Below, piece by piece: positions 22,058 through 33,714 of a stretch of 64,000 nt of DNA. The stretch spans positions 65,970,646 to 66,034,645 of the forward strand of contig CM037585.1 of the NCBI GenBank assembly GCA_021018995.1, in the 5' to 3' direction. The number at the start of each line of letters is the position of its first letter. Positions within the stretch are counted from its first letter, which is position 1. Below the pieces are notes generated by a model that ran no database searches, was not told the DNA's origin, and saw only the letters and a list, made by a program, of their open reading frames with translations. The DNA is from Chloranthus sessilifolius. Taxonomy: Eukaryota; Streptophyta; Magnoliopsida; Chloranthales; Chloranthaceae. The position numbers were made by a program, and so were the translations under genes.

Positions 22058-23021
22058 GATGAACCATTTGCCCAATTTGGGCATCCAGATTTTGAGTTCC
22101 ATTTCTATTGCCTCATTTCCATTTCAGATAGCTTGTCTAAAATTTCTGTAATAGCCTAGCTTTTATTTGTAACTGAGAGCTGTGAGATGTCTCTGTACTT
22201 CACGTGAGAATTGTAATCAAGACTACAAATCCGAGAGCTGTTTAAGTTGTGCTCTATAATTGTAATGGTGAATTTGAAAAGGTTGTTGTGAGCCGTACGT
22301 TCTCAATTGGATTCGTGTTGAGGGTTCCCTGTGATCTCCTTATTGCACTAGACTCCTTTAGATTTACTGTTTTTCAAGCAATTTCGCTTGATTCATTATC
22401 CCTATGGGAATTAGTGTTTGTAACCTAATCTTTCACAGCATTTGTAGTGGTATTTCTTGTTCTGAATTGAGGGTTTAGATTAAAGTGGACATACCATAGC
22501 CATAAGTTTAACTCTAATCCTTGAGTTAGATTACTTCCTCTTGCATCTGTGCTTGTATCCAGATGAAGATTGGATCATCTCTCATTTTATCTACATTTAT
22601 TCTCATTTTGTTTCAAGAACCAAATCAAAGTTAGATATTATTTCTCCATTCTTATTAATTTACATCAAAATCTCCCCAACTCAGATCTGGATCACTTAGT
22701 TTAATCTTGACTTTTATCATTTAGTTAATGTGACAAATTCAACCTCCCATCTTATGTGCTTTGTAGATAGGATCAGAGGCCAGATCTGGTAGCTCAGATC
22801 TGGAGGTTTATCATACATTTTAAATAAATTCTCTGTGGACGATCTTTTACTCACTTACATTTAAAACTTGCTACAATTGACCCTGATCTTGCAGGCTAAT
22901 TTACTTCTCTCTGTGCTGATATTTCTTGATTCTTTTTAATATTGATTATCATTCATCATTCGCAAATTTGTTTTCAAAACACCAATAAATCATGCACACC
23001 TAGAAGATATCAACAAGTTTT

Positions 23022-23039
23022 TGGCACCGTTGCTGGGGA
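23022..23039 (+). other. Primer binding site of A
   Basis: TGGCACCGTTGCTGGGGA, two mismatches (both C-to-T or G-to-A type) from the tRNA-Asp complement. It starts six nucleotides after the LTR end. Confidence 0.8.
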
Positions 23040-23218
23040 ATTTGTTTTAAAATAGGTAGACCTAAGTTTTCATTTTGTTTTTATCTTTACATCAATGCTA
23101 AACTATTCTATTGTTTATATCTGTGCAGTTATTCATATACATTTTGAAGCGTGGAATCTAGTTTAAAAGGAATTCTGAAGGTTTGCTGTGCATAATCTGA
23201 TTCTCTATTCTGTATTGT

Positions 23219-24367
23219 ATGTTTGGTAGGAGGACTCTCAACCCTGAGATTGTCCCTCTAAATTTAGAAGTTGAAAGGCTACTATGAACTAGACAATCAT
23301 CACAGAATTCTGCTGAAACAGCTACTATGGGTGAAGAACCTCGACTTTTGAGAGATTACTTTGCACCTGGTGCCTATAATTCTCCATTTTGCATTCAATT
23401 TCCTACTGTTGAAGGAAATTATGAGATCAAATCATCAACTATCCAAATGCTTCCTTCCTTCCATGGGTTGAGTAAGGAAGATCCATACAAACATGTGGGT
23501 GAATTCTTGTCTCTTTGCACCACATTCAACATAGCTGGACTTGGTCTAGAAGCAACCAAACTTAGGCTCTTTCCTTTTTCATTAAAGGACAAAGCTAGAC
23601 CATGGTTGTCTATGTTAGCACCAAATAGTATAACTTCTTGGAATGATTTGCAGTGTCAATTTTTAGCCAAATATTTCCCTATGTCTAAAACAAGCCAGTT
23701 GAGACAAAGTATTATTTCCTTCTCACAACATTCAACTGAAACTTTCCATGAAGCATGGGAAAGATTTAAAGAACTTTTAAGGCAATGTCCTCATCATCAA
23801 ATCCCCCGATGGCAGCTTGTTCAAAGCTTCTATCAAGGAATTGATCAAAAGGGCAAGAATATGGTAGATGCTTCCTGTGGAGGCACTTACTTGCAAAAAA
23901 TAGTTGAGGAGGTCTGGGATTTATTTGAAGTAATTGGTGAAAATTCAACTCAATAGGAATCTTTGTCCAGAGATATTGAGAATCCTGCTAGGTTGAACAC
24001 TCAGCAAACCACCAAAGGAAAGATTTATGAGGTTAATGAGTTAGAAAGGAAGATGGATAATTTAACCACAAAGTTTGATAGATTGATGGACTCACTTAAA
24101 AATCCAATGGTTGCAAGACTAGAGGAGGCATGTCTGATATGCCAGTCCCCTATTCATTCATATGATCAATGTCCTGCTGCACCACATTTCCAAGATCTAG
24201 TGGTGGAACAAGCTCATGCTGCCCAATCATTTGGACAACTGCAGTCAAATGAATATGCATGGAGAGGGCACCCCAATTTAAGGTGGAGTCAGGGCAATTA
24301 TCAATCGCAACAACCACAGCAATCAAAGAACCAAGTACCTTTCAAAACTGCTCAGCCTTATCAATAG
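23219..24367 (+). pseudogene. Gag of A, N-terminal part with nonsense codons
   Basis: Start at the ATG at 23219 (MFGRRTL), supported by the same start in H at 62160. TGA at 23285-23287 replaces the CGA of H. The frame reopens with the gag core (RDYFAPGAYNSPFCIQF, then WERFKELLRQCPHHQIPRWQ) to TAG at 23954-23956, where H has CAG, then continues to TAG at 24365-24367. A CxxC-type stretch (CLICQSPIHSYDQCPAAP) resembles a degenerate zinc knuckle near residue 305. The family role is capsid formation and RNA binding in the cytoplasm. Confidence 0.88.
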
Positions 24368-24429
24368 AATTTTTATACCAAGCTAACTTTTCAGCAGCCC
24401 ATTCCACAACAACCTGTCATGACAATCGC

Positions 24430-25593
24430 TCGGTTCAAGCCCCTTCCAGATCCCCTTCTTTTGAAGATCAAGTTCTAAATTCACTCCAGAATTTAGGGTC
24501 TTTAACTCAGACTGTGAACTTTCACAGTCAGAGCATAAAGAAGATTGAAGAAACATTGGGTCAACTTTCAAATACTTTGTCCAAAAGAGAGGAAGGAAGG
24601 TTACCCAGCCAACGTTTGAACAATCCCAAAGGACAGTTCATGGTTGGAGAGGCTTCTGTTTCTCATGAAGAAGTAAAAACTCTCACAACTTTGAGAAGTG
24701 GAAGAATTGTAAATAACAAAGTGGGTACTGACAAAGAAGAAGAAAAATTTGAGGAAAATGATAGAGATATGGAGCAGCAGCAGCATGATGTTAGCATTGG
24801 GGGTGCTGATGTACCTCAGAAAAATCAACAAAATGAAAAACAGAAAAATCAAAAATATTCAAATGATGTTTCTAAAGCTGTAGATGAAGGACTAGTTCCA
24901 CATTTACCATTTCCTCATGCCATGAAATCTGTATCCCCTTTTGATAAAGGGAACACAAAAATAGATGAAATGATGGAGACTTTCAAGCAAGTCAAGATAA
25001 ATCTACCTTTGCTTGATGCAATCAAACAAATTCCAGCATATGCAAAATTTCTGAAAGATATTTGCACTCGCAAAAAACAGTCTAGGATACAGTTATCCAA
25101 GAAGGTCGTTGCTGTGGAAAGAGTTAATCAGGTGTTGTCCATTACCACACCTCCTAAACTTCAAGATCCTGGAATCCCCACAATCCCTTGTATTATTGGG
25201 GAACATACCATTGAAAAAGCTTTATTAGATCTGGGTGCTAGTGTCAACCTGCTTCCATATTCTGTATATGAGAAACTAGGTTTGGGAGAATTAAAACCCA
25301 CTCATGTGGTGTTACAACTAGCAGACAGATCAGAATGAAAGCCAGTTGGGATGATTGAGGATGTATTGGTAGGAGTAGATAAGTTTTTCTACCCTGCTGA
25401 TTTTCTGGTATTGGACATGGAACCTACAAAAAGCAAAACTTCCATCCCTGTCAATTTGGGGAGACCATTCCTGGCTACAGCCAATGCTTGCATTCAATGC
25501 AGGTCTGGTATTATGAAAGTCTCTTTTGGAAATATGAAGGTAAAATTAAATATTTATAATGCAGTCACACAGCCTCAATTCAGTTCTAAGTAA
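24430..25593 (+). pseudogene. Gag C-terminal part and protease of A
   Basis: A frameshift near 24420 moves the frame. It then runs through a Gln/Lys-rich gag tail (SQSIKKIEETLGQLSNTL) and a conserved pre-protease block (MKSVSPFDKGNTKID) to the retropepsin: IPCIIGEHTIEKALLDLGAS followed by VNLLPYSVYEKLGLGELKP. DLGA replaces the usual DTGA, as in Athila. TGA at 25336-25338 interrupts the protease, whose second half (VILGRPFLAT-like, here VNLGRPFLATANACI) continues in frame to TAA at 25593. From 25594 to 25988 the linker to RT has stops and a frameshift. Confidence 0.85.
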
Positions 25594-25988
25594 TGTTTTC
25601 TTATTGATCTATTGGATGAACTGGTGGAAGAGACTCTACCACAGTTTTTACAGTGTGAAGATTTAACCACAGATTTTAAAGATGCTTGGAAAAAATCTGA
25701 GGAAGTAAATGCTGTGCAAGGAAATAATGATCAATCGTAAGGTTCTCTTCATGGAAACCTGTTATTCTTCCCCTTCCACAAACAGCCAAGGTACCTTTGT
25801 TACCTTCTTTTCTCAGCCCACCGGATGTAGAGCTAAAGCAGTTGCCAAAAAATTTGAAATATGTGTTTTTAGGAGACCATAAAACATTGCCTGCGATTAT
25901 TTCTTCCTCCCTCACTGAGGAGTAGGAGGAAGAGTTATTGATTGTATTGAAATAGCATAAGAAAGCGATTGGCTGGACTATTGCGGAT

Positions 25989-28721
25989 TTGGGAGGAATC
26001 AGTCCAGCTGTTTGCATGCATAAAATTCATTTGGAAGAAGATGCAAAGCCTTCTAGGGAAATGCAGAGGAGGCAGAATCCTCATATGCAAGAAGTGGTCA
26101 TGAAAGAGGTTGTGAAGCTGTTGGATGCAGGGGTCATTTACCCCATTTCAGATTCAGCTTGGGTGGCACCTACACAGGTGGTACCTAAGAAATCTGGGAT
26201 CAGTGTTGTAACCTTAGATTCTGGTGAGATTATATCAACCAGACAAACAACTGGTTGGAGGGTCTGTATTGATTACAGAAAACTAAACACAATGAACAGA
26301 AAAGACAATTTCCCTCTTCCCTTCATTGACCAAATTTTAGATAAGCTAGCAGGAAAAGCTTATTACTGTTTTCTTGATGGTTACTCTGGTTACAACCAGA
26401 TTCCTGTATATCCACAAGATCAAGAAAAGACCGCATTCACTTGCCCTTTTGGCACTTTTGCCTATAGGAGAATGCCTTTTGGTTGTAATGCTCCTGCTAC
26501 CTTTCAAAGATGCATGTACTCCATTTTCTCTGATATGATTTACCAATTTATGGAGATATTTATGGATGATTTTTCAATCTATGGAGACAGTTTTGCCCAG
26601 TGTTTACATCATCTCAAATTGGTGTTACAGAGATGTGAAGAAACCAATCTTGTTTTGAGATGGGAGAAGAGCCATTTCATGGTCACCCAAGGCATTGTCC
26701 TTGGCCATGTTGTCTCCCACAAGGGCATTGAGGTGGATAGAGCAAAAATTGATTTAATTGCACATTTGCCACCTCCCAAAACTGTTAAACCAATTTGGAG
26801 TTTTTTGGGACATGCTGGATTCTACAGAAGGTTCATTAAGGACTTCAGTAAAATATCCAAGCCTCTTTGTCATTTATTGTGCCAAGATGTCCCTTTTGTT
26901 TTCAACAATGAATGCTTGAAGGCATTTGAATTCTTAAAAAACTGTTTGATTTCAGCTCCAATATTACAGTCTCCAGATTATTCACTGCCTTTTGAACTGA
27001 TGTGTGATGCATCAGATTATGCTTTGGGAGCTGTTCTTGGGCAGAGAAAGGATAAGCTGCCTCATGTCATAGCTTATGCCAGTAGATCAATGATTGATGC
27101 ACAGCTCAATTACACAACAACTGAGAAGGAGCTGCTGGCAATTGTTTTTGCTTTAGAGAAATTCAGGTCATATGTTTTGGGTTCACAAATAGTGGTGTTC
27201 ACTGACCACTCAGCCCTGAAATACCTTATGTCTAAGAAGGATACCAAACCAAGATTAATCAGGTGGATCCTCCTATTACAGGAGTTTGATTTACAGATCA
27301 AAGATAAAAAGCGTGTGGAGAATGTGGTGGCTAATCACCTATCTAGAATTTTAACTGCTGAGATTGATAGGCTGCCTATCGATGAATCTTTCCCTGATGA
27401 GCAACTTTTTGCTATCAGTATACACACCCCTTGGTTTGCAAACATAGTCAACTTTTTGGATACCAGAAGAATTCGTCAACATTGGGATAAAATGGATAAA
27501 GATCTTTTCTTCTCAAAGGTTAAACATTTTAATTGGGAGGATCCTTATCTGTTCAAGATTTGTGCAGACCAAATAATAAGAAGATGTGTTCCTGAAGAAA
27601 ACTTTCATAACATACTTTCTATGTGTCATGAACAGGCCTGTGGAGGTCATTTTATTGGAAACAAAACTGCTGCAAAGGTTTTACAGTGTCGATTTTATTG
27701 GCCTACACTTTTCAAAGATGCTCTGCAGCACTGTAAGTCTTGCCAGAACTGCCAGAGATTGGGCAGCATTTCCAAGAGAAACTCAATGCCATTACAACCT
27801 ATTTTGGTAGTTGAATTGTTTGATATTTGGGGGATAGACTTCATGGGTCCGTTTCCTCCTTCCAATGGGTGTAATTTCATCTTAGTAGCTGTGGATTATG
27901 TATCCAAATGGGTTGAAGCCACAGCCACTAAAACCAATGATCACAGAGTGGCTCTGAAATTTTTAAAGGATAACATTTTTTCTAGGTTTGGTTTTCCCAG
28001 AGCTATTATCAGTGATGGGGGAAGCCATTTTTATAATAAATATTTTGAAGCTTTATTGAAAAAATACTCTGTGACTTATAGAGTAGCTACTCCATATCAT
28101 CCACAAACCAGTGGACAAGTGGAGATTTCCAATAGAGAAATCAAACATATACTGGAAAAGACTATGAAGAAGGACAGAAAGGATCGGTCCTTTAAGCTGA
28201 ATGATGCATTGTGGGCATATAGGACAGCCTATAAAACCCCAATTGGCATGTCCCCATTCAAATTGGTCTTTGGCAAAGCATGCCATTTACCAGTGGAGTT
28301 AGAATATAAGGCCTTTTGGGCTATTAAAACCTTGAACATGGATCTTACTACTGCTGGTAATCACAGGAAGCAGCAGCTTGAGGAGTTAGAAGAGCTGAGG
28401 ATGGATGCATACACCAATGCAAGATCTTACAAAGAGAAAGTCAAAGCCTTCCATGATAAAAATTGGTTGAGAAAAGAGTTCATAGCTGGCTCTAAGGTAT
28501 GGCTATTTAACTTAAAACTTAAGTTTTTTCCTGGAAAGCTAAGATCCAGATGGGAAGGGCCATATACAATCATTCATGCATCTCCTTCTGGGGTTGTTGA
28601 AATTTTGGACCCAATTGATGGAAGAATCTTGAAAGTAAATGGTCAGAGGCTCAAACCATGCATTGAAAATACTCTGGAGCCTGTGCTGACCATCTATCAC
28701 CAAGAACCTCCACATATCTGA
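25989..28721 (+). CDS. RT-RNase H-integrase of A, open 910-codon frame
   Basis: The open frame enters from upstream; the first codon given is not an ATG and no start is expected, because this is part of a gag-pol polyprotein. [31 protein letters not shown] (one Leu missing by a 3-nt deletion; C and F have FGLCNA) and catalytic FMDDFSIYG. RNase [34 protein letters not shown]. Integrase: HHCC zinc finger (HEQACGGH then CKSCQNC), catalytic Asp in GIDFMGPF, Asp in IISDGGSHF and Glu in [10 protein letters not shown], then a C-terminal SRWEGPY region. It would reverse transcribe element RNA and insert the DNA in the nucleus. It ends at TGA 28719-28721. The upstream frame is broken, so expression as a polyprotein is unlikely. 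Confidence 0.92.
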   Translation: MGGISPAVCMHKIHLEEDAKPSREMQRRQNPHMQEVVMKEVVKLLDAGVIYPISDSAWVAPTQVVPKKSGISVVTLDSGEIISTRQTTGWRVCIDYRKLNTMNRKDNFPLPFIDQILDKLAGKAYYCFLDGYSGYNQIPVYPQDQEKTAFTCPFGTFAYRRMPFGCNAPATFQRCMYSIFSDMIYQFMEIFMDDFSIYGDSFAQCLHHLKLVLQRCEETNLVLRWEKSHFMVTQGIVLGHVVSHKGIEVDRAKIDLIAHLPPPKTVKPIWSFLGHAGFYRRFIKDFSKISKPLCHLLCQDVPFVFNNECLKAFEFLKNCLISAPILQSPDYSLPFELMCDASDYALGAVLGQRKDKLPHVIAYASRSMIDAQLNYTTTEKELLAIVFALEKFRSYVLGSQIVVFTDHSALKYLMSKKDTKPRLIRWILLLQEFDLQIKDKKRVENVVANHLSRILTAEIDRLPIDESFPDEQLFAISIHTPWFANIVNFLDTRRIRQHWDKMDKDLFFSKVKHFNWEDPYLFKICADQIIRRCVPEENFHNILSMCHEQACGGHFIGNKTAAKVLQCRFYWPTLFKDALQHCKSCQNCQRLGSISKRNSMPLQPILVVELFDIWGIDFMGPFPPSNGCNFILVAVDYVSKWVEATATKTNDHRVALKFLKDNIFSRFGFPRAIISDGGSHFYNKYFEALLKKYSVTYRVATPYHPQTSGQVEISNREIKHILEKTMKKDRKDRSFKLNDALWAYRTAYKTPIGMSPFKLVFGKACHLPVELEYKAFWAIKTLNMDLTTAGNHRKQQLEELEELRMDAYTNARSYKEKVKAFHDKNWLRKEFIAGSKVWLFNLKLKFFPGKLRSRWEGPYTIIHASPSGVVEILDPIDGRILKVNGQRLKPCIENTLEPVLTIYHQEPPHI

Positions 28722-29505
28722 TGATAAACAACTATATCATATGTATTTTACCAGTGCTTGTTTTATAATTTTTGCATAGTTTTTTGCTCTCTGTTTTTAG
28801 TCTTGTGTACACTCAATTCGAGAAGTTTATAATATGTGAAAAATGAGTTCGCAAAGAAAAAAACTTCATTTCGAAAAGTTCAATTTTCTGTTCGAAAAGG
28901 ATCTGGCCCTGTAACTAACTGATCGAAAAGAGCTATTTGCTTTTCGAATAGTTAGTTCTGAAGCTATTGGCTTTTCGAATAGTTAGTTCTGAAGCTATTT
29001 GTTTTTCGAATAGTTAGTTCAGAATGATTTGCTTTTCGAAAAGTTAGTTCTGAAGCTATTTGTTGTTTGAATAGTTGTTTCTGAAGCCATATGCTTTTCG
29101 AATGGTACTGATGCCTTTCTCACATGTAAAAAAGGACTATTTTGAACTTTTCGAAAACTTCAAAGATATTTGCGAAAATCATTTTAAGCATATTTAAACC
29201 CTTTCGAAGTAAGGGTTTCATATTCGAAAGCCTTCTGAGAACGTCCTGTTTCACAGAAACCCTTTTTCTTTATTTCCTTGCATGATTTTAGAATTCAGCC
29301 ACACTTTTCTTCACATTTGTTCGATCATTTAAGCTTGAAGAGAGGGATTTTAGCTTCTGGTTCTAGTGGATTTCAGCGAGCAAGCAACAAGTTCAACCAA
29401 AACCCTAGATTTCGGTATTTTTCTGTGCATTTCCTCTGTTTCTCATTTGCAAAGTTTGATTTGGTGTCAACATTTATTGTGGGAGTTTTTATACAAAGCT
29501 TTAGA
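28722..29505 (+). other. Spacer between pol and third ORF of A
   Basis: Noncoding. It holds the repeat array at 28815-29245 and, at 29398-29417, the telo-box-like leader AAAACCCTAGATTTCGGTAT, which is also about 100 nt upstream of the third ORF in C. The frame that extends the third ORF upstream to 29278 is not conserved in C. Confidence 0.65.
28815..29245 (+). repeat. TTCGAA-core tandem repeats in the pol-ORF3 spacer of A
   Basis: Units of about 31-36 bp containing CTTTTCGAATAGTTAGTTC and TGAAGCTATTTG are repeated five to six times near 28925-29105, with looser CTTTTCGAAAAG motifs on both sides. C has the equivalent at 44990-45310 and F a remnant at 7440-7640. The core is the palindrome also repeated in U3. 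Confidence 0.8.
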
Positions 29506-31954
29506 ATGGGGAAAGCTGAAAAATCATTGGCTGAAATGTTCCAAAAATCTTCTGCTAAGAAAATTAGCAAACCGTCCAAAAAGGGAAAAACCAAAGCTTC
29601 AGCTAAAAGGAAACTTTCAATGGATAAAGCTGATATCATTGAGAAGGGGAAAAAGGTTAGATATGAGGAACCCACCCCAACAGCTGACAGTAGCCCTGAG
29701 TCTGAGCTTCCTCCTTTTCCTATTAATTTGGTTTTGCCAAACCCATTTATTGAAGCTCAGAAGCTAATTCCAGAATTTATTATTGATGAGACCTTTTTCT
29801 ACAACAAACCTGAATGTCAGTTATCTTTGAAATACATTAGGGATGCCTCACTTAGCAACATCCTAACCCCTCTTCCAGAGAAAATTTATCCACGAATGGT
29901 GAAATTATGGTACCAAAATTTGGTAAAAGTGACAGAGAGGGTGTTGATGTCCCTACTCTTGTTATTTTCATTGATGATTGCGATTTAACTGTCACTTATG
30001 AAGACATTGGCAATGCTTTGGGGATAACTTTTCAATATGATCCTGTTGGTCCATTGGCCGAACCAGAAACTGTCTCTTTCAGAGAAATGGCTGCACATTT
30101 AACCCAAGGCATCGTTGGAACTGGACAATCCATAATGAGGAGAGACCTAGCACCTCAATTTTTACTGATGGATTCCATTTTGAGGGGATGTTTTTATGTC
30201 ACTGGGCATAGCCAGGAAAGAAGGACACCAATTTTAGAGGCACTCTTCCATTTTTCTAAGGGGTAATTTTTCAATGCCCCTATGTTGATTTTTGAAGCCA
30301 TGGCTGATATTAGTACCAAGCTGAAAAAGGAGTAGAAATTAGCTGGAATACCATTTGGTAGGCTGATCACAGCCCTACTAAGAGCCAAGTTTGATATTGA
30401 TGAGCAAGAGCCATTTGAAGTTATATCTCCTCATGCATTTGGGAAAAAGGCTTGGACTACAAGTCAAGCAATGTTGAAAAGAATGAGGGAGGAAGTGGAA
30501 CCTGCCCCTGCAGCTGATATTGAACCTGCCATACCTGAACTCCTGCTGCCTACTATTGAACCTGCTTTGCAGGACCACAGGTGACCAACTCTTTACCTAT
30601 TTCACCTATTTCAATGCGACATTGAACAAGTGTCCTTCCTGTGGTGACCCTCTTTAGAGAAATTGTCATTTTACCTACCTCACCTAGCCCAACTCCTATG
30701 CTTGCACGAATTCAAGCAATCCCATCTCCCATAACCAACATAATCCCCGTTGCAGATTCCTCCTCTACACCATCTACTCCAGCCATACTCACACCACCAA
30801 TTTCTCCTAACAATGACCAAGATATGGCCCCAGATTTTGTTGAACCATCTCAAAGCACCCCCCTTCTCCAAAGCTTCTCAAGTTCACCTGCTCCTTTAAC
30901 TCATACACCTGAATTAACTCATACCCAAACTGAACCTAAGATATTCACTACAGAGGCCTATTCATCACTGATGGGATCTATTTTAGAGAATATTGGGCTT
31001 GAATTTGTCCCTATACCTGACCCTCCTCATTTCACTCATTTGGCTACTTCACCCTTTACAACCATTTCACCCATTGCACCTCAACCATCCACTTGATTTT
31101 CCCTACTAATACCACACCCACACTTGAATCAATTAGCCAAATATTTACCTTTCTCCAATCCATCCAAGCCCAACTACTGAGATCAACAGACAATCGATGC
31201 ATGACCAATGCCCTTCTCCAAACCTTAGCCTCCACATCCCACACAACTACCTTAGCCACTGTACCTGCTATTGATGACCATGCTACCCAAACAGAACCTG
31301 AGGTAGTATTGGTTGATCCACCCACCCTCACCACTACTACCCATGCTACCCAAACAGAACCTGAGGTAGTTCTTATTGAGTCCCCTTCACCTCTCCTCAT
31401 TTTTTCTGATCAAGGCACTCGGGCCGACCACAGGTCATTCTTCTGGACCCCTCTTCTCCCACTCCCACAGCTGGGATACCTTTGGTCCCCTACCATTCCA
31501 TTCCCATTCCCAGATTTGCCACTCTCAAAAGGGCCATGGAAGAGAACCCTTATAGCTGTCGTGATGTTTTGCAAGCTGATCTGCAAGCTTACATTAGAAC
31601 ACCTTATGAAGACCAGATTCAAAAATTGGAGTTGTTCATGAAATTTGAGAGAGAGAAGATGCAGGACCTGCTGGGCCAAACTTTTCAGATGGTTAGGAGT
31701 GAGCAGCACAAGGTTACCATGTTGTAAGCACAGCTTGAACACGAAAAATTGAGGACTACTAGACTTGAAAAGTATATTGGCCTCACCAAAAAGATCAAAG
31801 CTGAGGAATACACCGAGCTGCAAGCCACAATCCAGGAGAAGGCCAAATCGAGTTCAGACTCCAATACTGATTCTAATTCTGACTCTGACAGTGACTCCAG
31901 TTTTGATCCCATTGAACCAACTTATGATATACAAACTTTGACCCCAGTTATTAG
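29506..31954 (+). pseudogene. Third ORF of A (plant-transposon-protein-like, coiled-coil end), broken
   Basis: Starts at the ATG at 29506 (MGKAEKSLAEMF), the same start context as in C. Basic, Lys-rich N-terminus (KKGKTKASAKRK) that could be a nuclear localisation signal; then a conserved central region (LIPEFIIDETFFYNKPEC, ILTPLPEKIYPRMVKLWYQN) that resembles the family called putative plant transposon protein in Athila elements. A 1-nt loss near 29938 shifts the frame; the protein then continues at 29940-30266 to a TAA where C has CAA. Later pieces hold a Pro/Thr-rich linker with two ATQTEPEV repeats (31280-31370) and a C-terminal coiled coil. No convincing transmembrane segment, so I do not call it env. 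Function unknown. Confidence 0.8.
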
Positions 31955-32103
31955 AATCCATTGTACATATCTGTTTTATGAGTCTATAATATAAAATTTT
32001 GGTTTTGTGTTAATGCATTGTACATACATTGTGCATTTCTTTTCTTTCTTCTTGTCATTATGATATCTGATTGCTTGTTTCTTTTCTTTGCTAATACACT
32101 TCG

Positions 32104-32146
32104 GACCAGTGTGGACCCTGCTCATGATAGGTTTGGGGGTGTGGCA
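32104..32146 (+). other. Internal polypurine-tract module of A
   Basis: A decayed CAGTG hairpin is followed by GATAGGTTTGGGGGTGTGG. AGGTTTGGGGGTGTG is identical to the tract at the 3' LTR (33701-33715), 1.57 kb downstream. Confidence 0.65.
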
Positions 32147-33524
32147 GAAATGCCAATAATTGAGTTAACATTAGTGCAGCTGATCATCAGTAGAATTTTT
32201 GAAAATAAAGTGATTTCACACCTGAAAAATGAGGAAGTTAAAACTTTTAAAACTGATTTTTAGTGTAATTCTAATACCTTCATGAAGGGAATGTCAAAAA
32301 AATTTCAAAATAAAAATTGATGTCTTAGTAAACCTAAAAGGAGAGAAAATAGTGATGATATACCTCAGGAATTTGATAGAAAACTGCACCCAGTGAGACT
32401 TGGGCCTGAAATGTATTCTTTGGAGATATGAATTGGCAATTTTTTCTACTCTAGGGACTGTTTGAACCTGCTTATTTTCACTAGAAGTTACACATATTCA
32501 AATTGAAATAACTTGACAGCAATCATGATATTAAAGACATGATGTAAGGCCTCCTTTTGGACAGTTTGAACTTTAAAAAGCCCCACCTTTTGAAATTGCC
32601 TTTGATACACACCAGTTGAGCCTTATAAACCCAAGGTTTCTTTGTAACCTCATCAACCAACCTAATCAACCTCATTGAGCCTAACCCTCACTCTGAAAAT
32701 TCGGAAGGTAAAGGAAAGGAAGCTGAAGAAAGGAGAGTTGGGTAATAGATTGGTAAAAGAAGAAGAAAAATAATTGAAGGTAATGATGTATCAACAAAAG
32801 AAATGTTGCCCTCCAGTCAATGTTGCTTCGAAAAAAAAAAAAAAAAAGTCAGAAAAAGTCATTTCATTGGGAATTTGAAAAAGAAAGAGAAAAAGATGGC
32901 CACTTTGGCTTTGAAAATTCAAAGAAGAAGACGAAATTGTGCTGAAATAAAGAAGATGTGTCTACCACTTCCTTACCTTGACTGACTTCTCAATTCTGAA
33001 TTCCATTCCACCTCTTTATTCTTGATAAAGTTCACTCATAAGCCACAGTACCACCCAAGTCAAAGTCCTTACTGATCAATGATAGATTGAGTTGTCACAT
33101 GGAGATAAGGATTTGTGTAATCTATGGAGAAAAGAGTAGTAGATTCAGAACTGAAAAGCAATGCCTATGCTCTTGCTTACAGTCCTATTTTAGGACTGTA
33201 ATTGCTCTTCAGCTGCGTGAAATAGTACATCCCTCATATTTGCATGATGAGTGAAAACCCTGGTAAGAGTTGAGTTTGAAATCAAATTATTTGGGGTAAC
33301 ATCCAAACTGAATTTTAAAATAGAAGGCAAGCTTTTCATTAATTTTTCTTTTAAAATCTTTGTGACACCAACTGAGTGAATGGTAAAAGGAATTACAGCT
33401 AAATTTTAGTTTTAAACTAATATTTTCCTAGAGATCTTTTTACAGCTTGACTAATGCAGGTGTGAATAACCTGACTGGATAAAAATCTGCTTCAAACAGA
33501 ACTGCATTGATATTGACTGATTTA

Positions 33525-33660
33525 GTGGAGAAGTTTGTGGGTACCTGCACTGAAAACCCTTAGGAGACTTCACTCCTCCACTAGGGATCACCTAGGGGTT
33601 TAAAAGGCTTGTTGCATATGCTAAATGCAACTGTGTTCCCTACAAAAGTGGCTTTCTATT
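33525..33660 (+). other. Conserved pre-polypurine block of A, hairpin at 33611-33631
   Basis: Arms GTTGCAT and ATGCAAC around the loop ATGCTAA form a perfect 7-bp stem. The upstream CTTCACTCCTCCACTAGG is the conserved core found in five elements of the window. Confidence 0.75.
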
Positions 33661-33698
33661 CTATTTTTAATTTTGTCTTTGCTCAGGGACTAGCTAAG

Positions 33699-33714
33699 CT
33701 TAGGTTTGGGGGTG
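33699..33714 (+). other. Polypurine tract of A
   Basis: TTAGGTTTGGGGGTG abuts the TGTTGAG start of the 3' LTR. It is the plus-strand primer site. Confidence 0.8.

Larger units (their letters stand above)
21183..23015 (+). repeat. 5' LTR of A
   Basis: 1833 bp, from TGTTGAGAAC to ATCAACA. U3 has TTCGAA-core repeats (21428-21690) and a CCAAT-box cluster (21910-22030). TATAAATA is at 22050-22057. The left arm of the conserved hairpin is lost by a small deletion near 22485; the 3' LTR keeps it. AAATAAATTCTCTGTGGACG near 22822 gives a candidate poly(A) signal. Confidence 0.95.
31955..33714 (+). other. 3' noncoding region of A
   Basis: About 1.76 kb without genes. It holds the internal polypurine module (32104-32146), an A-run at 32830-32847, the block near 33165-33235 shared with the other elements, the conserved pre-polypurine block (33525-33660) and the polypurine tract (33699-33714). 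Confidence 0.75.

Noticed and set aside
28925-29105. Regularly spaced repeats that look like a CRISPR array
   Set aside because: Units and spacers are both imperfect repeats, the genome is a plant nuclear genome, and the array lies in a retrotransposon spacer.
29185-29200. TATTTAAA as a TATA box for an internal ORF3 promoter in A
   Set aside because: The same position in C reads differently and has no TATA-like word.
29278-29505. Upstream extension of the third ORF of A with a hydrophobic stretch that could be a signal or membrane segment
   Set aside because: In C the equivalent DNA has a stop and a different frame before the shared ATG, so the extension is not conserved. No support for an env protein.
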